A stretch of DNA of 64,000 nt from an uncultured Candidatus Melainabacteria bacterium (GCA_934692485.1 CAKUTX010000006.1:13998-77997); one strand, 5' to 3'; counted from the stretch's first letter, positions 16,927-25,894 are shown. Numbers and translations are program-made. The notes: generated by a model not told the origin, from the sequence alone.

Positions 16927-18402
16927 CTATGAATAAACAAATGGAGGTCCGTTTTTAATCTCAAACAAAATATTATCCGCCATCACTTTCAATTCTTCTT
17001 TCGACTTTCCATTTTTAACTTGTTTGTAAAATTCATCTACAAGCGGTTGAATTACAGCATCTTTTTTCGACTTAAAATTTCTCAATTCTGTTGAAACAAG
17101 TCGTTTTTGAAGATTTAATTCTGTTTCAGCGTTTATTTTCTTTACTTGAACATCTTTAATAGCGTCACCATAAAGCTTTCCGGAATACGCAATTGCAGTT
17201 GTTCCGGTAACACCAAAGAACAATTGCTTAAACTGAGGATTTGAAGTATCAAGCAACCAGTTATATAAAAAAGCCCTGTAGTCATTTACAAAAGAATTGA
17301 ATGCCGGTTTTGAAGTTCCGTCGCCGCCAATATTTGGGTTGACTTTTGTTGTAGAAGTTTTTATTTCTGTAGAAACATCCTCAATAAATTTGGTTTTATC
17401 AACATCAGACCATTTTGTTAACGCAATTTGTTCCCTAATATAATTTTCATCAGCATTCATAATCTTAAACAAATTTTCAAGAGTGTTCATATCCTGACTT
17501 TGGGTCTTTTCTGTTGAATTTTTCACCAAAATTTTAATACATTTTTCCGTTTCCGAAAGATAATCATTTATTAATGCCTTACTTTTAGAGGCATTTTTAA
17601 AAGCAAAATATCCAAGCCCGATTATAGAAACAAGAGTCCCTAAGCCAAGCAATAAGTAGTTTTTATTACCATCTTTTTTTTCTTCGCCTTTCTTAGACGT
17701 AAAATAAAGTCCAGATTTTTCATAACTGCTTTTCCCAAAATTTGCCAATGTTTTTTGACCTGATAAACATCTGTCAAAATCAGAAGCTTGTTTTGAAAGC
17801 ATACTTCTAATAATTTGCATTTTGCCTGCAAAAGATTGCGTTTCAACATCTATTAATTTTTCTTGCAAATTTTTATGAATATCTGCTTCCTTTCGTTTTA
17901 CCCAAATATCTTTATAACCTTCGCAAAATGTTTTACCCATAAATGCCATAGCAGAAAGAGCAAGAACTCCTGTACCAGCAATTATTGTTGTCCTACTTGG
18001 GTTTTGAACCATTTGGTATATCGCCTGAGTTGTTTCCTCACTAAGATTTACGTTTCTTGTCACTGTGGGAATCCATTTTTCTTTAGCCAACCCTATTACG
18101 TTTTTTGCATTTCTTTTTACAAACATAGAGAGCAGTGCAACCGAACCCATTACTCCCAAGCAAATTCCAGCAACCGGAATAAGACTTTTTTCTTTCGAGG
18201 TTTGCTTTTCGTAAATATCTTGCGGAAGTTTTGTTTTGTCTGAAATAACCATAGAATTGTATGTATCATTAAGATTACAATCTTTTATGCAATTGTTTAC
18301 AACAACTCCTTCACGAATAGAAAGCGTGGCCTTCTTTTGAGAATTGGTCATATTTCGTTGCTGTCTGTTAAATTCTGCATCTTGTAATGGATTAATCGGC
18401 AT
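16927..18402 (-). CDS. Multi-spanning membrane protein with internal duplication, unknown
   Basis: About 491 residues. Hydrophobic segments near 75-95 (IPVAGICLGVMGSVALLSMF), 140-160 (TIIAGTGVLALSAMAFMG), 245-265 (YLLLGLGTLVSIIGLGYFAF) and 385-400 (FFGVTGTTAIAYSGKLYG). The module after the second helix (KDIWVKRKEA...NLQEKL...E) reappears after the last one (KDVQVKKINA...NLQKRL...E). ATG 18402 is preferred to ATG 18408 because AAGG then stands 6 nt upstream. It overlaps the preceding gene by 11 nt. Function unknown. Confidence 0.72.
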   Translation of the reverse strand: MPINPLQDAEFNRQQRNMTNSQKKATLSIREGVVVNNCIKDCNLNDTYNSMVISDKTKLPQDIYEKQTSKEKSLIPVAGICLGVMGSVALLSMFVKRNAKNVIGLAKEKWIPTVTRNVNLSEETTQAIYQMVQNPSRTTIIAGTGVLALSAMAFMGKTFCEGYKDIWVKRKEADIHKNLQEKLIDVETQSFAGKMQIIRSMLSKQASDFDRCLSGQKTLANFGKSSYEKSGLYFTSKKGEEKKDGNKNYLLLGLGTLVSIIGLGYFAFKNASKSKALINDYLSETEKCIKILVKNSTEKTQSQDMNTLENLFKIMNADENYIREQIALTKWSDVDKTKFIEDVSTEIKTSTTKVNPNIGGDGTSKPAFNSFVNDYRAFLYNWLLDTSNPQFKQLFFGVTGTTAIAYSGKLYGDAIKDVQVKKINAETELNLQKRLVSTELRNFKSKKDAVIQPLVDEFYKQVKNGKSKEELKVMADNILFEIKNGPPFVYS

Positions 18403-19075
18403 TCTCATCCTTTTCTGTTATTTTTTTATACAAGTGATGTATAAATGTTTTTAAACTAAATGTCTTTTTCGTTTCATCAATTTGCTTGTCGTCGTTATCC
18501 GCATCTAGCGGTTTGAAAATAGAAAATAACGACTTAACTTTTTTCTTTAGATGTTTAAAACTTTCTGATATTCTTTTTGCAATCGCAGCTTTTAGTTCTC
18601 CAATTATCGCCGTCAATTTGTCAGAAATATCAATAAGTTTTTGTTGTATTGTTTGAACTATATTTTTAATTGTTTGAGGAATATTTCCAAGCGCCTTAAC
18701 AAAATTTGCAAGAACCGTGTTTAAAACAAAGTTCACTGGTGTCGAAACAATTTTTGGAGTGTTTTTCGTAAAAAAGAGTGCAATGTTTGCTAATTTTTGA
18801 CTCATATTTAGCATAGAATTTTCAAACGCTTGAACATTTTTTGCAAAATTTTGAGCATCTTGTTCTCGTTGAAGTTTTGCATTCTTCTGAGCTTTCAGAA
18901 AAGCTCCTATTGCAGCACATTCATTCCAACTCATTTCTCCCGGTTTTGCGGAGAAATCAGCTTTTTTAGCTCCACCGCCACCCATCCCATTACATATAGG
19001 ACAAGCTCCGAGCGGCAAACCGTGCGGACAAGTGCCGACTTTTGTTGCATTTGTTTTTACGGCAGACAAATTCAT
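18392..19075 (-). CDS. Protein with CPHG...CPIC zinc-type motif and helical body, unknown
   Basis: About 227 residues. Near the N-terminus CPHGLPLGACPICNGMGGGG holds three Cys and one His, a likely metal site. The rest is helical, with hydrophobic amphipathic stretches (ANIALFFTKNTPKIVSTPVN, LNTVLANFVKALGNIPQTI) and a Lys-rich tail. ATG 19075 has AGAGG 8 nt upstream, so the longer open frame to 19108 is not used. First gene of an operon with 16927-18402 and 16375-16914. I do not recognise the family. Confidence 0.72.
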   Translation of the reverse strand: MNLSAVKTNATKVGTCPHGLPLGACPICNGMGGGGAKKADFSAKPGEMSWNECAAIGAFLKAQKNAKLQREQDAQNFAKNVQAFENSMLNMSQKLANIALFFTKNTPKIVSTPVNFVLNTVLANFVKALGNIPQTIKNIVQTIQQKLIDISDKLTAIIGELKAAIAKRISESFKHLKKKVKSLFSIFKPLDADNDDKQIDETKKTFSLKTFIHHLYKKITEKDENAD

Positions 19076-19094
19076 TAAATATCCTCTTAAGAGG

Positions 19095-19181
19095 CTACAA
19101 AACATCATTTAAACTGAGCGTAAATGAGGTTGATTGAGCATTCCGGCTATTACGGCTGCGCCAGCAGCTGGAGATATTCAC
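19095..19181 (-). other. Possible short leader ORF before the CPIC-motif gene
   Basis: A 28-codon frame from GTG 19181, with AAGAGG about 7 nt upstream, ends 19 nt before the next gene's start. The stretch 19109-19210 is visibly less AT-rich than its neighbours and can fold (GCTGC/GCAGC, GGAG/CTCC). It could be a leader peptide, a structured RNA or a gene remnant. Nothing decides between them. Confidence 0.2.
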
Positions 19182-19289
19182 TCCATTTCCTCTTATGCTA
19201 CAAGCGTAAAATAACCATACATCCAAGTCAAATATTCTTTAATATTTATTAAGCTTTACTTATTTACTTATTCCACTTATTATATTTAT

Positions 19290-20141
19290 ATGTTTAAAGA
19301 TGAATACGCAAAAATTTATAAAAACATAGAACCTGAAATCAAACTGGTAAAAGAAGAATTAGTAAAAAAAATCAATATCGAAAAAGGGCTTCAGGACAAA
19401 CTTTTTGAACTTTTACAAGCTCCATCCAAACATATTAGAACTGTAGTATCATTTTTATATCTAAAAGCACTAGGCCTCGAAATAAATGAAAAACAGATTA
19501 TTTACCAATCTGCAATAGAGCTTGTGCATAACGCATCGCTTATTCACGACGATATTATTGACGAAAGTAAAACCAGACGCACAATTAAAACAATAAATCA
19601 CGAATTTGGGAACAAACTTGCCGTAATTACTGGAGATTTTTTGTTGTCAGTTGCATTGAAAAAAATTCGTACGCTTAAGCAGTCGGAAATTATTGATATG
19701 TTCGCTCAAACTCTTGGTGATATGTGCCAAGGAGAAATTCAGCAACAGTTTAGCAAATTTAAAATATCGACAATTGAAGAATACATTAAAAAAACAGAAT
19801 TAAAAACCGCTAAGCTGTTTGAAACCGCTATTTGTGGAAGTTTAATTATAGCCCAATCCGATATACAAGCCAAAAATTTTGCAAACTATTTTGGAATTGC
19901 GTTTCAAATCAGAGATGATTTAATAAACATAAAAACATCCAAAACAGACATTAAAGATGGGATATATACCGCACCTGTAATTCTTTCCGGCAATACTGAA
20001 AATTTTGAAACCGGTATTGAAAAAACCGAAATTTTGTTAAATAATTACATAGATAAAACAAAAAAAGAGCTATCAGTTTTGCCCGAAAATAATTATAAAA
20101 ATACATTAATAAATCTTGTGGAACTACTAAAATATGAATAA
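19290..20141 (+). CDS. Polyprenyl diphosphate synthase
   Basis: Isoprenoid chain elongation enzyme of 283 residues. The first Asp-rich motif is LIHDDIIDESKTRR, the second FQIRDDLINI; KHIRTVVSFLYLKA matches the region before the first. The Gly of the usual GGK/R motif is replaced (APSKHIR) and the second motif has Asn at the last position. Length is somewhat short for the octaprenyl/heptaprenyl group, so product chain length is open. No ribosome site; a TATTAT box lies 6 nt before ATG 19290. Overlaps lepB by 8 nt. Confidence 0.85.
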   Translation: MFKDEYAKIYKNIEPEIKLVKEELVKKINIEKGLQDKLFELLQAPSKHIRTVVSFLYLKALGLEINEKQIIYQSAIELVHNASLIHDDIIDESKTRRTIKTINHEFGNKLAVITGDFLLSVALKKIRTLKQSEIIDMFAQTLGDMCQGEIQQQFSKFKISTIEEYIKKTELKTAKLFETAICGSLIIAQSDIQAKNFANYFGIAFQIRDDLINIKTSKTDIKDGIYTAPVILSGNTENFETGIEKTEILLNNYIDKTKKELSVLPENNYKNTLINLVELLKYE

Positions 20142-20799
20142 AATCAAAGAAAATATATTGAAAATAAAAGAAAATTACCTTAAATTAAATCCTACAGTTA
20201 GAGAAATCATCGAAACAGTAGCTTTTGTTATTGTAATGCTGATTATAATAAGATTTTTCCTTATTGAAATAAGGTGGATTCCGTCAGCATCAATGCATCC
20301 AACTCTATTGGAAGGAGATAGAATTGTCGTAGAAAGGTTTTCCAGATTTTATTCTAGCCCAAAACGCGGAGACATAATGGTTTTTTATCCGCCATTTGAA
20401 AAACTTTCAAACAACCCAATAAAATTATTTGCAAGATTAACCGGAATAAAATGCAAAGATGTAGCGTATATCAAACGTGTAATTGGAACCCCGGGAGATA
20501 AGTTTGAAATAAAAACAACCAAAGACGGAAAAAGTACAATATATATAAACGACAAACCACTTGATGAACCTTATATTCAATCAAAATATTATGAAATAAA
20601 ATGCACAGAAGATATGAATTGTGGCCCGTTTACCATCCCCGAACACAATTATTTTATGATGGGTGACAACCGCGGAAATTCACTTGACAGCCGCTGGTGG
20701 GGATTTTTACCTGAGGACAGGTTTATTGGCAAAGCAGTAATCCTATTTTGGCCGCTTAATCGTGTAAAAACTCTTAATTTCAACGAAAATAACGAATAG
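20134..20799 (+). CDS. lepB: Signal peptidase I
   Basis: Removes signal peptides at the outer face of the inner membrane. One membrane helix (TVAFVIVMLIIIRFFLI, about 30-46) precedes the catalytic Ser in IPSASMHPTL (about 50-59). The general-base Lys is in YIKRVIGTPGD and the C-terminal box is GDNRGNSLDSRWWG. Length 221 suits the compact bacterial form. Starts inside the end of the prenyl synthase gene, so translation is coupled. Confidence 0.95.
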   Translation: MNKIKENILKIKENYLKLNPTVREIIETVAFVIVMLIIIRFFLIEIRWIPSASMHPTLLEGDRIVVERFSRFYSSPKRGDIMVFYPPFEKLSNNPIKLFARLTGIKCKDVAYIKRVIGTPGDKFEIKTTKDGKSTIYINDKPLDEPYIQSKYYEIKCTEDMNCGPFTIPEHNYFMMGDNRGNSLDSRWWGFLPEDRFIGKAVILFWPLNRVKTLNFNENNE

Positions 20800-20821
20800 T
20801 TTGTTACAATATGCAAAAAAC

Positions 20822-20861
20822 CCTCGACATTATGCCATGTTTGTAGTACGGTTAAGTCGAG
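20822..20861 (+). promoter_or_regulatory. Hairpin in the rplI leader
   Basis: CTCGAC and GTCGAG enclose about 27 nt between lepB and rplI. No T-run follows, so it could be a processing or regulatory stem rather than a terminator. Confidence 0.3.
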
Positions 20862-20897
20862 ATACTATCGATTTATAAATAGAAAAGGAGATATAAA

Positions 20898-21395
20898 ATG
20901 CAGGTTATATTGAAAAAAGATGTTCAAAACCTAGGTGAAGCAGGCGACATCGTTACCGTAAAAGACGGTTACGCAAGAAACTTCTTGTTGCCTCAATCTG
21001 TTGCAGAAGTAGCAACTCAAGGTGCTTTAGAAAACAGAGAAAAGAATTTAGCAAGAATTAAAGCTAAACAAGAAAAATTACACGCAGAAGCTTTGGAAAC
21101 TGCGAAGAAAATTGAAGAATTCGCTAAACTTGAACTTTCTGCAAAAGCTGGTGAATCTGGTAAATTGTTCGGAACAATCACAACTAAAAAATTGGCTGAA
21201 GAATTGAAAGAAAAATCAGGTATTGAAGTTGATAGAAAAAATGTTTCTTTGAACGCTCCTATCAACAAAATTGGCGAATACACAATGTTAATCAAATTAA
21301 CTTCTAAAGTTAAATGCGAATTAGCTGTTGTTGTTACAGCTTCAGAAGTTCTTAAAGAAGCTGTTGAAGAAGTAGTTGAAGAAACTGCTGAATAG
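20898..21395 (+). CDS. rplI: 50S ribosomal protein L9
   Basis: 165 residues. The N-terminal rRNA-binding domain starts MQVILKKDVQNLGEAGDIVTVKDGYARNFLLP (signature), followed by the long connecting helix and a C-terminal domain (KLFGTITTKKLAEEL, VSLNAPINKIGEYT). A 15-residue acidic tail extends the usual length. AAAAGGAG lies 7 nt before ATG 20898. Confidence 0.97.
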   Translation: MQVILKKDVQNLGEAGDIVTVKDGYARNFLLPQSVAEVATQGALENREKNLARIKAKQEKLHAEALETAKKIEEFAKLELSAKAGESGKLFGTITTKKLAEELKEKSGIEVDRKNVSLNAPINKIGEYTMLIKLTSKVKCELAVVVTASEVLKEAVEEVVEETAE

Positions 21396-21478
21396 GTATT
21401 TAATAATGGTATAAAAATGGAAGCATAGGTTTCATATCTTTTATGAAAAATATGCTTTCGTTTTTTTAAGAGAGGTTT

Positions 21479-22231
21479 ATGACTTTTAAATTAGCAATCA
21501 CAGGGAAAAGCGGTAGCGGAAAAACAACAATTGTCAAAGGTTTTTTAAGAGTTTTTCAGGAATATTTTCCGGAGAAATCAATTCTTTTATTTGATAATGA
21601 TTTGACAAGTGAATTAGGTCACAGTTTTGGTCTTGATATAAGAAACACGATTTATGGGATTAGAAGCGGAAAACACGAATACAAAACTGGAATTCCAGAA
21701 GGTATGTCAAAACAAGAATATGTTGAATGGGCTATGGAAGATATTGTTGTTCAACTGGATGACAACGTCGATATTATCGTATCCTGGTTTGTTGGCTCGA
21801 AAGATTGCAGATGCCCTATTACCGAGCAAATAAATGATGCGGTTTTAAAACTTATTGACAGATATGATATAGTTATTTTTGATTGCGAATTTGATTTGAA
21901 ATACTTAAACCAACTTGTAGACACAGATATAGATACCACTCTAATTGTTGCAAATCCTACTGATGAAAGTGCGCATCTTGCAAAACGTATAGAAGAATTT
22001 AGTGCAAAATACGCAGCAGGAAATCAACTTGGGGTGGTAATTAACAAAGCTGATGGCTCTAACTTGAATTCTTTATACGAGTTTTTGAAACGTTATAATC
22101 TTGATGTTCTAGGGGTTGTACCAGTGGACGGCGAACTAAAAACACACGCTATGGATAGAGAGTCGACTGTTGTTCAAAATGCAATTAAACAGTTTTATTT
22201 CAGGTTAAATTTACCGCAAGTAAGGGAGTAA
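21479..22231 (+). CDS. CooC/MinD-like P-loop ATPase
   Basis: 250 residues. Walker A GKSGSGKTT (about 9-17) lies at the N-terminus, with LLFDNDLTSELG and the Walker B-like IVIFDCEFDLKYLNQ; VVINKADG gives a nucleotide-base motif. The layout matches the CooC/SIMIBI group that loads metals or moves proteins. The usual GKGGVGKT of CooC is altered. Cysteines in GSKDCRCP resemble a metal site. AGAGAGG precedes ATG 21479 and folD follows after 1 nt. No CO dehydrogenase or other client is nearby, so the target is unknown. Confidence 0.8.
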   Translation: MTFKLAITGKSGSGKTTIVKGFLRVFQEYFPEKSILLFDNDLTSELGHSFGLDIRNTIYGIRSGKHEYKTGIPEGMSKQEYVEWAMEDIVVQLDDNVDIIVSWFVGSKDCRCPITEQINDAVLKLIDRYDIVIFDCEFDLKYLNQLVDTDIDTTLIVANPTDESAHLAKRIEEFSAKYAAGNQLGVVINKADGSNLNSLYEFLKRYNLDVLGVVPVDGELKTHAMDRESTVVQNAIKQFYFRLNLPQVRE

Positions 22232-22232
22232 T

Positions 22233-23066
22233 ATGGCTATAATACTGGATGGAAAACAACTTAGAGATAAAATTTTTGAAAGTTTAAAGCAAAAATTAAA
22301 TAAAATGAATAAAAAGCCGACACTTGCAGTAGTGCTAGTTGGGGAAAACCCTGCAAGTCAGATATACGTTCGTAACAAAAAGAAAACAGCTGAAAAATTG
22401 GGAATAAATTCAATTTCTATCGAATATCCGACAAATATTTCAGAAAAAGAACTTTTAAACAAAATCAACGAGCTTAACAATGACCCAAATGTTACTGCAA
22501 TACTTGTCCAATTACCGTTGCCTGAACACATCAACAAAAACAAAATCATTGATGCAATTTTGCCACAAAAAGACGTAGATGGGCTGACTCCATATAATTT
22601 AGGAAAACTTTTTTCCGGAGAAGAACCTTATGTATATCCGTGCACTCCAAAAGGGATTTTATTACTTTTAGACGAATATGGGATTGAATTAAACGGGAAA
22701 AATGTTGTGGTCATCGGACGCTCAAACCTTGTAGGAAAACCTGTTGCGCAAATGCTTTTAAAACAGAACGCAACTGTTACAATGTGCCATAGCCATACAA
22801 AAAATCTTTCTCAAATAACAAAAACTGCTGATATAATAGTTTCAGCAGTAGGGAAAAAAGTTATAGGGGAAAAAATGTTAAAATCTGATTGTGTAATTGT
22901 TGATGTTGGAATTTTTCGAGATGAGAACGGAAAAATCAGTGGCGACGTCGATTTTGAAAACGCTTCTAAAATTGCCGCATATATTTCTCCGGTTCCGGGC
23001 GGTGTAGGCCCGATGACGATAGCATCTTTGATGCTCAATACGGTTGAATTGGCCTCTAAAAACTAA
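22233..23066 (+). CDS. folD: Methylenetetrahydrofolate dehydrogenase/cyclohydrolase
   Basis: Bifunctional one-carbon enzyme making 10-formyl-THF from methylene-THF. 277 residues with ILVQLPLPEHI and QKDVDGLTPYNLG in the catalytic domain, then the NADP domain VVVIGRSNLVGKPVAQML, DVGIFRD and the C-terminal PVPGGVGPMTIASLM signature. Catalytic Lys is in YVRNKKKTAE. GGGAG lies 5 nt before ATG 22233. Confidence 0.97.
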   Translation: MAIILDGKQLRDKIFESLKQKLNKMNKKPTLAVVLVGENPASQIYVRNKKKTAEKLGINSISIEYPTNISEKELLNKINELNNDPNVTAILVQLPLPEHINKNKIIDAILPQKDVDGLTPYNLGKLFSGEEPYVYPCTPKGILLLLDEYGIELNGKNVVVIGRSNLVGKPVAQMLLKQNATVTMCHSHTKNLSQITKTADIIVSAVGKKVIGEKMLKSDCVIVDVGIFRDENGKISGDVDFENASKIAAYISPVPGGVGPMTIASLMLNTVELASKN

Positions 23067-23104
23067 AATTATTAAATCAACTTTGTCTAAGAGGCAAATA
23101 CTTA

Positions 23105-23431
23105 TTATCCACCGATTAAGTTCAATGTACAAGACGATTTGATATTGTTTTGTACAAGAGTTTTTAAACTGTTAATCTCGTTATCCATCAAACTAATCTG
23201 CGAATCCAACGAATCCTGTCGAGTTTCAAGATATGATTCTTCTTGCTGCAACTGGATATAAGTAGGATCATCATCAGTATCTATTTCTGCGTCTTCAAGT
23301 TGTTGAGCTCTATAGCCCATTTGTTTTGTAATGTAATTTGCTCTACTCATAACCAATGTTTGCTCAAATTGCAACTGGCTTTTCTGTAAAGTAAATAAAT
23401 TTTTCTGTGCATCAATTGCTAAAAAAGTCAT
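23105..23431 (-). CDS. Short coiled-coil protein related to the 15-kb coiled-coil gene
   Basis: 108 residues, almost all helical. The C-terminal LETRQDSLDSQISLMDNEIN aligns ungapped with the C-terminus of the protein at 15058-16227, and the N-terminus (QKNLFTLQKSQLQFEQ) is similar in kind. It looks like the same helical ends without the long middle. AGGAGAGATGAG lies at the start. No signal peptide. Stands alone between folD and rsmD. Confidence 0.7.
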   Translation of the reverse strand: MTFLAIDAQKNLFTLQKSQLQFEQTLVMSRANYITKQMGYRAQQLEDAEIDTDDDPTYIQLQQEESYLETRQDSLDSQISLMDNEINSLKTLVQNNIKSSCTLNLIGG

Positions 23432-23605
23432 CTCATCTCTCCTTATATTTTTTTTAATCTCTCTTGAATATATAAAGTATTTTGAGAAACTCCAATTTCA
23501 CAACTTGTGTTTTTCGTTACAAAAGTTAACACTTTGAAAGTTTACACATATTTACGCACAAATTTAACAAAGATAATTTAGGGTTTAACGAACTCTGAAA
23601 AGGTT

Positions 23606-24139
23606 TTAAATATTGTTTCTTAGGAAGGTAATAAACTTATCACCATATTTTTTTTGTTTTATTAATTCATAATCTCCGAAATTCACATCGGTAACATGCT
23701 CCAAAATCACTATATTTGAAGCCACATCTTTAATCGCGTCCAAACTGTTTTCATACACTCCAGAAAAATAGGGTGGGTCAATATAAACTACGTCAAATTT
23801 TCTATCCAGCTTTGGAACAAGTTTCAAACTATCTCCTATCAAGACTTTTGCATTCGCTCCAGATGATTTAAAAATATTTGCATAATTATTTTTTATTATT
23901 TTAAAAGCTTTTGAATTTTTTTCTATAGCCACGACAGACAAAAAGCCTCGAGAACTTGCTTCTAATCCCATTATTCCGGAACCAGCAAACATGTCTAAAA
24001 AACTGCATTCTTCAAAATCAATCATAGATTGAAGAATATTAAATATACTCATGCGAACTTTTGAAAGCGTAGGTCTTGTAATACTTTCATCTGGAGTAAC
24101 AACTTTTTGTCCCTTAAATTTGCCTGCTGTAATTATCAT
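23606..24139 (-). CDS. rsmD: 16S rRNA guanine-N2 methyltransferase RsmD-like
   Basis: 177 residues from ATG 24139. Begins MIITAGKFKGQKVVTP and PTLSKVRMSIFNIL, as in RsmD. SAM site DMFAGSGIMGLEASSRG; catalytic DPPYFSG. The frame stays open upstream for 101 more codons into the divergent fixC promoter, but that part has no family similarity. No ribosome site; TAAAAT lies 7 nt before the start. Would methylate G966 of 16S rRNA (E. coli numbering). Confidence 0.88.
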   Translation of the reverse strand: MIITAGKFKGQKVVTPDESITRPTLSKVRMSIFNILQSMIDFEECSFLDMFAGSGIMGLEASSRGFLSVVAIEKNSKAFKIIKNNYANIFKSSGANAKVLIGDSLKLVPKLDRKFDVVYIDPPYFSGVYENSLDAIKDVASNIVILEHVTDVNFGDYELIKQKKYGDKFITFLRNNI

Positions 24140-24211
24140 ATTTACTATTTTACAATGAATAAAATTTGATGTATAGTTTATTTGTAGACAATTATTTTGG
24201 GGCGGTTTATT

Positions 24212-25516
24212 ATGGAAAACGAAGAAAATAAAATAGAAGTTATAGTTGTTGGAGGAGGCCCTGCTGGAATTGCTTGCGCAATCACAATTGCCAGAGCTGG
24301 GAAAAAAGTTATTTTGATAGAACGCGGAAAGTTTTCCGGAAGCAAAAATGTTTTTGGTGGCGCGATTTACACACAACCAACAAAAGAAATTTTTCCGGAT
24401 TTTGAACAAAACGCTCCGCTTGAACGAAAAAATATTGAACATAAATATGCCATATTAGGCGAGAGCGATGCAACTGTTATTTCTCACAAGAAAAAATCTG
24501 AATCCCCTGTTAGCTATACAGTTATAAGAGGGAAGTTTGACAGATGGATGGCAGAAGAAGCGAAAAAAGCCGGTGTTATTCTTGTTGAAGAAACCGTCGT
24601 TAGAGAATTGATTGTCAAAGATGGCTTTGTTGTAGGTGTAAAAACAGAACTTGAAGATTATTTCGCAAATATAGTAGTTCTTGCAGATGGAGTTAATTCT
24701 CTTTTGGCTAAACAAATCGGCCTAAGAGGCAATATTACACCTAAAGATGTTGCTTTAAGCGTTAAAGAAGTAATAAAACTCCCGACAGAAAAAATTAACG
24801 AAAGATTTCATGTAAACGATGACGAAGGTTGTGTTTACGAAATATTTAGCGGCCCAATGTCAGGAATGTTGGGGCTTGGGTTCATGTATACAAACAAAAA
24901 TTCCATCAGCATCGGACTCGGAGTAACATTAAGCGAGCTTATCGAAAAACAACTTCGCCCATACGATTTATTAGACAAATTAAAATCACATCCAGAAATT
25001 GCGCCGTTATTAAAAGATGGCGAACTCCTTGAATATTCCGCACACTTGATACCTGAAGGCGGATTTAAAAAAATTCCGCTGCTTTTTGGGGCAGGTGTTA
25101 TGGTATGCGGAGATGCCGCAATGTTTGTTAATAATTTACACTGGGAAGGCACTAACCTCGCTATGATTTCCGGAAAGCTTGCAGGTGATACAGCTATTAT
25201 CGCGCTTGGAAAACAAGACTATTCAGAACACGCTCTTGCTTATTATCAAGAACAGTTAGAAAATTCTTTTATATTAAAAGATTTACGCACATACAAAGAT
25301 TTAATGAGTGGAGCAAGCGAAAGAGTAGAGCAATTCTTTGGATATTATCCTAAAAAAATAAATGAATTTTTCGAAATGTTTGAATCCGTAGACAGTATTC
25401 CAAAACGAGATAAATATCACAAATTTATAAAAAGCATTTTTACAGATAGAAAAATCTCAGACCTTTTTAAAGACGCTTGGACTGCTGTTAAATTATTATG
25501 GAGTATTTTAAAATGA
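24212..25516 (+). CDS. fixC: FixC-type flavoprotein:quinone oxidoreductase
   Basis: 434 residues. FAD-binding VVGGGPAGIACAITIARAG at the N-terminus, GSKNVFGGAIY after it, and VCGDAAMFVNN plus HWEGTNLAMISGKLAG in the second half, as in FixC/ETF-QO. ATG 24212 begins at the family start; an upstream TTG at 24197 is unlikely. Its stop overlaps the fixX start. FixC normally accepts electrons from the FixAB electron-transfer flavoprotein, which is not in the window. Confidence 0.92.
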   Translation: MENEENKIEVIVVGGGPAGIACAITIARAGKKVILIERGKFSGSKNVFGGAIYTQPTKEIFPDFEQNAPLERKNIEHKYAILGESDATVISHKKKSESPVSYTVIRGKFDRWMAEEAKKAGVILVEETVVRELIVKDGFVVGVKTELEDYFANIVVLADGVNSLLAKQIGLRGNITPKDVALSVKEVIKLPTEKINERFHVNDDEGCVYEIFSGPMSGMLGLGFMYTNKNSISIGLGVTLSELIEKQLRPYDLLDKLKSHPEIAPLLKDGELLEYSAHLIPEGGFKKIPLLFGAGVMVCGDAAMFVNNLHWEGTNLAMISGKLAGDTAIIALGKQDYSEHALAYYQEQLENSFILKDLRTYKDLMSGASERVEQFFGYYPKKINEFFEMFESVDSIPKRDKYHKFIKSIFTDRKISDLFKDAWTAVKLLWSILK

Positions 25517-25791
25517 GCAATTTAGAAGATAAATTATACACAGTTAAATACACACCTGACACTGTTTCGCACCTAAAACCCAATCAAGAATTATGCAAAC
25601 AGTGCAATAAAAAAATTTGTACAATAATTTGTCCAGCAAAAGTTTATGAATGGGACGAAGAATTACAAAAATTGATTGTAAATTATGAAAATTGCTTAGA
25701 ATGTGGTGCTTGCAGAATTGCATGCGAAAAATGTTCTCTTGAATGGGAATACCCAAAAGGTAACAAAGGGGTTACATTTAAGCAAGGTTAA
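25513..25791 (+). CDS. fixX: FixX-type ferredoxin
   Basis: 92 residues with two Cys clusters: CKQCNKKICTIICPAKVYEW and CLECGACRIACEKCSLEW. The second is a CxxCxxCxxxC 4Fe-4S site completed by the CP of the first. The YEW...LEWEYPKG ending is typical of FixX. ATG 25513 overlaps the fixC stop (ATGA) and has GGAG about 10 nt upstream. Partner of FixC in electron transfer to or from quinone. Confidence 0.92.
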   Translation: MSNLEDKLYTVKYTPDTVSHLKPNQELCKQCNKKICTIICPAKVYEWDEELQKLIVNYENCLECGACRIACEKCSLEWEYPKGNKGVTFKQG

Positions 25792-25838
25792 TTGCGTTTT
25801 TGATTTTGGGAAAGTTCATACAATATTTTTTCAAAAAA

Positions 25839-25880
25839 TTAGGGGAAGAACAGCAATTCCACCCCTAATAAAACTTTTTT
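25839..25880. terminator. Hairpin between convergent genes
   Basis: TTAGGGG and CCCCTAA form a stem around about 16 nt, with T-rich flanks on both strands (TTTTTTC upstream on one strand, AAACTTTTTT downstream). It separates fixX from the pentapeptide gene and may serve both. Confidence 0.55.
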
Positions 25881-25894
25881 AAATCATCTGATTT

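Noticed and set aside
19109..19289. Riboswitch or gene remnant
   Set aside because: The less AT-rich stretch folds locally, and one frame reads SPAAGAAVIAGMLNQPHLRSV, but no known riboswitch core or usable start was found.
23606..24442. Long version of the RsmD-like gene
   Set aside because: The first 101 codons overlap fixC and its upstream region and have no RsmD similarity.
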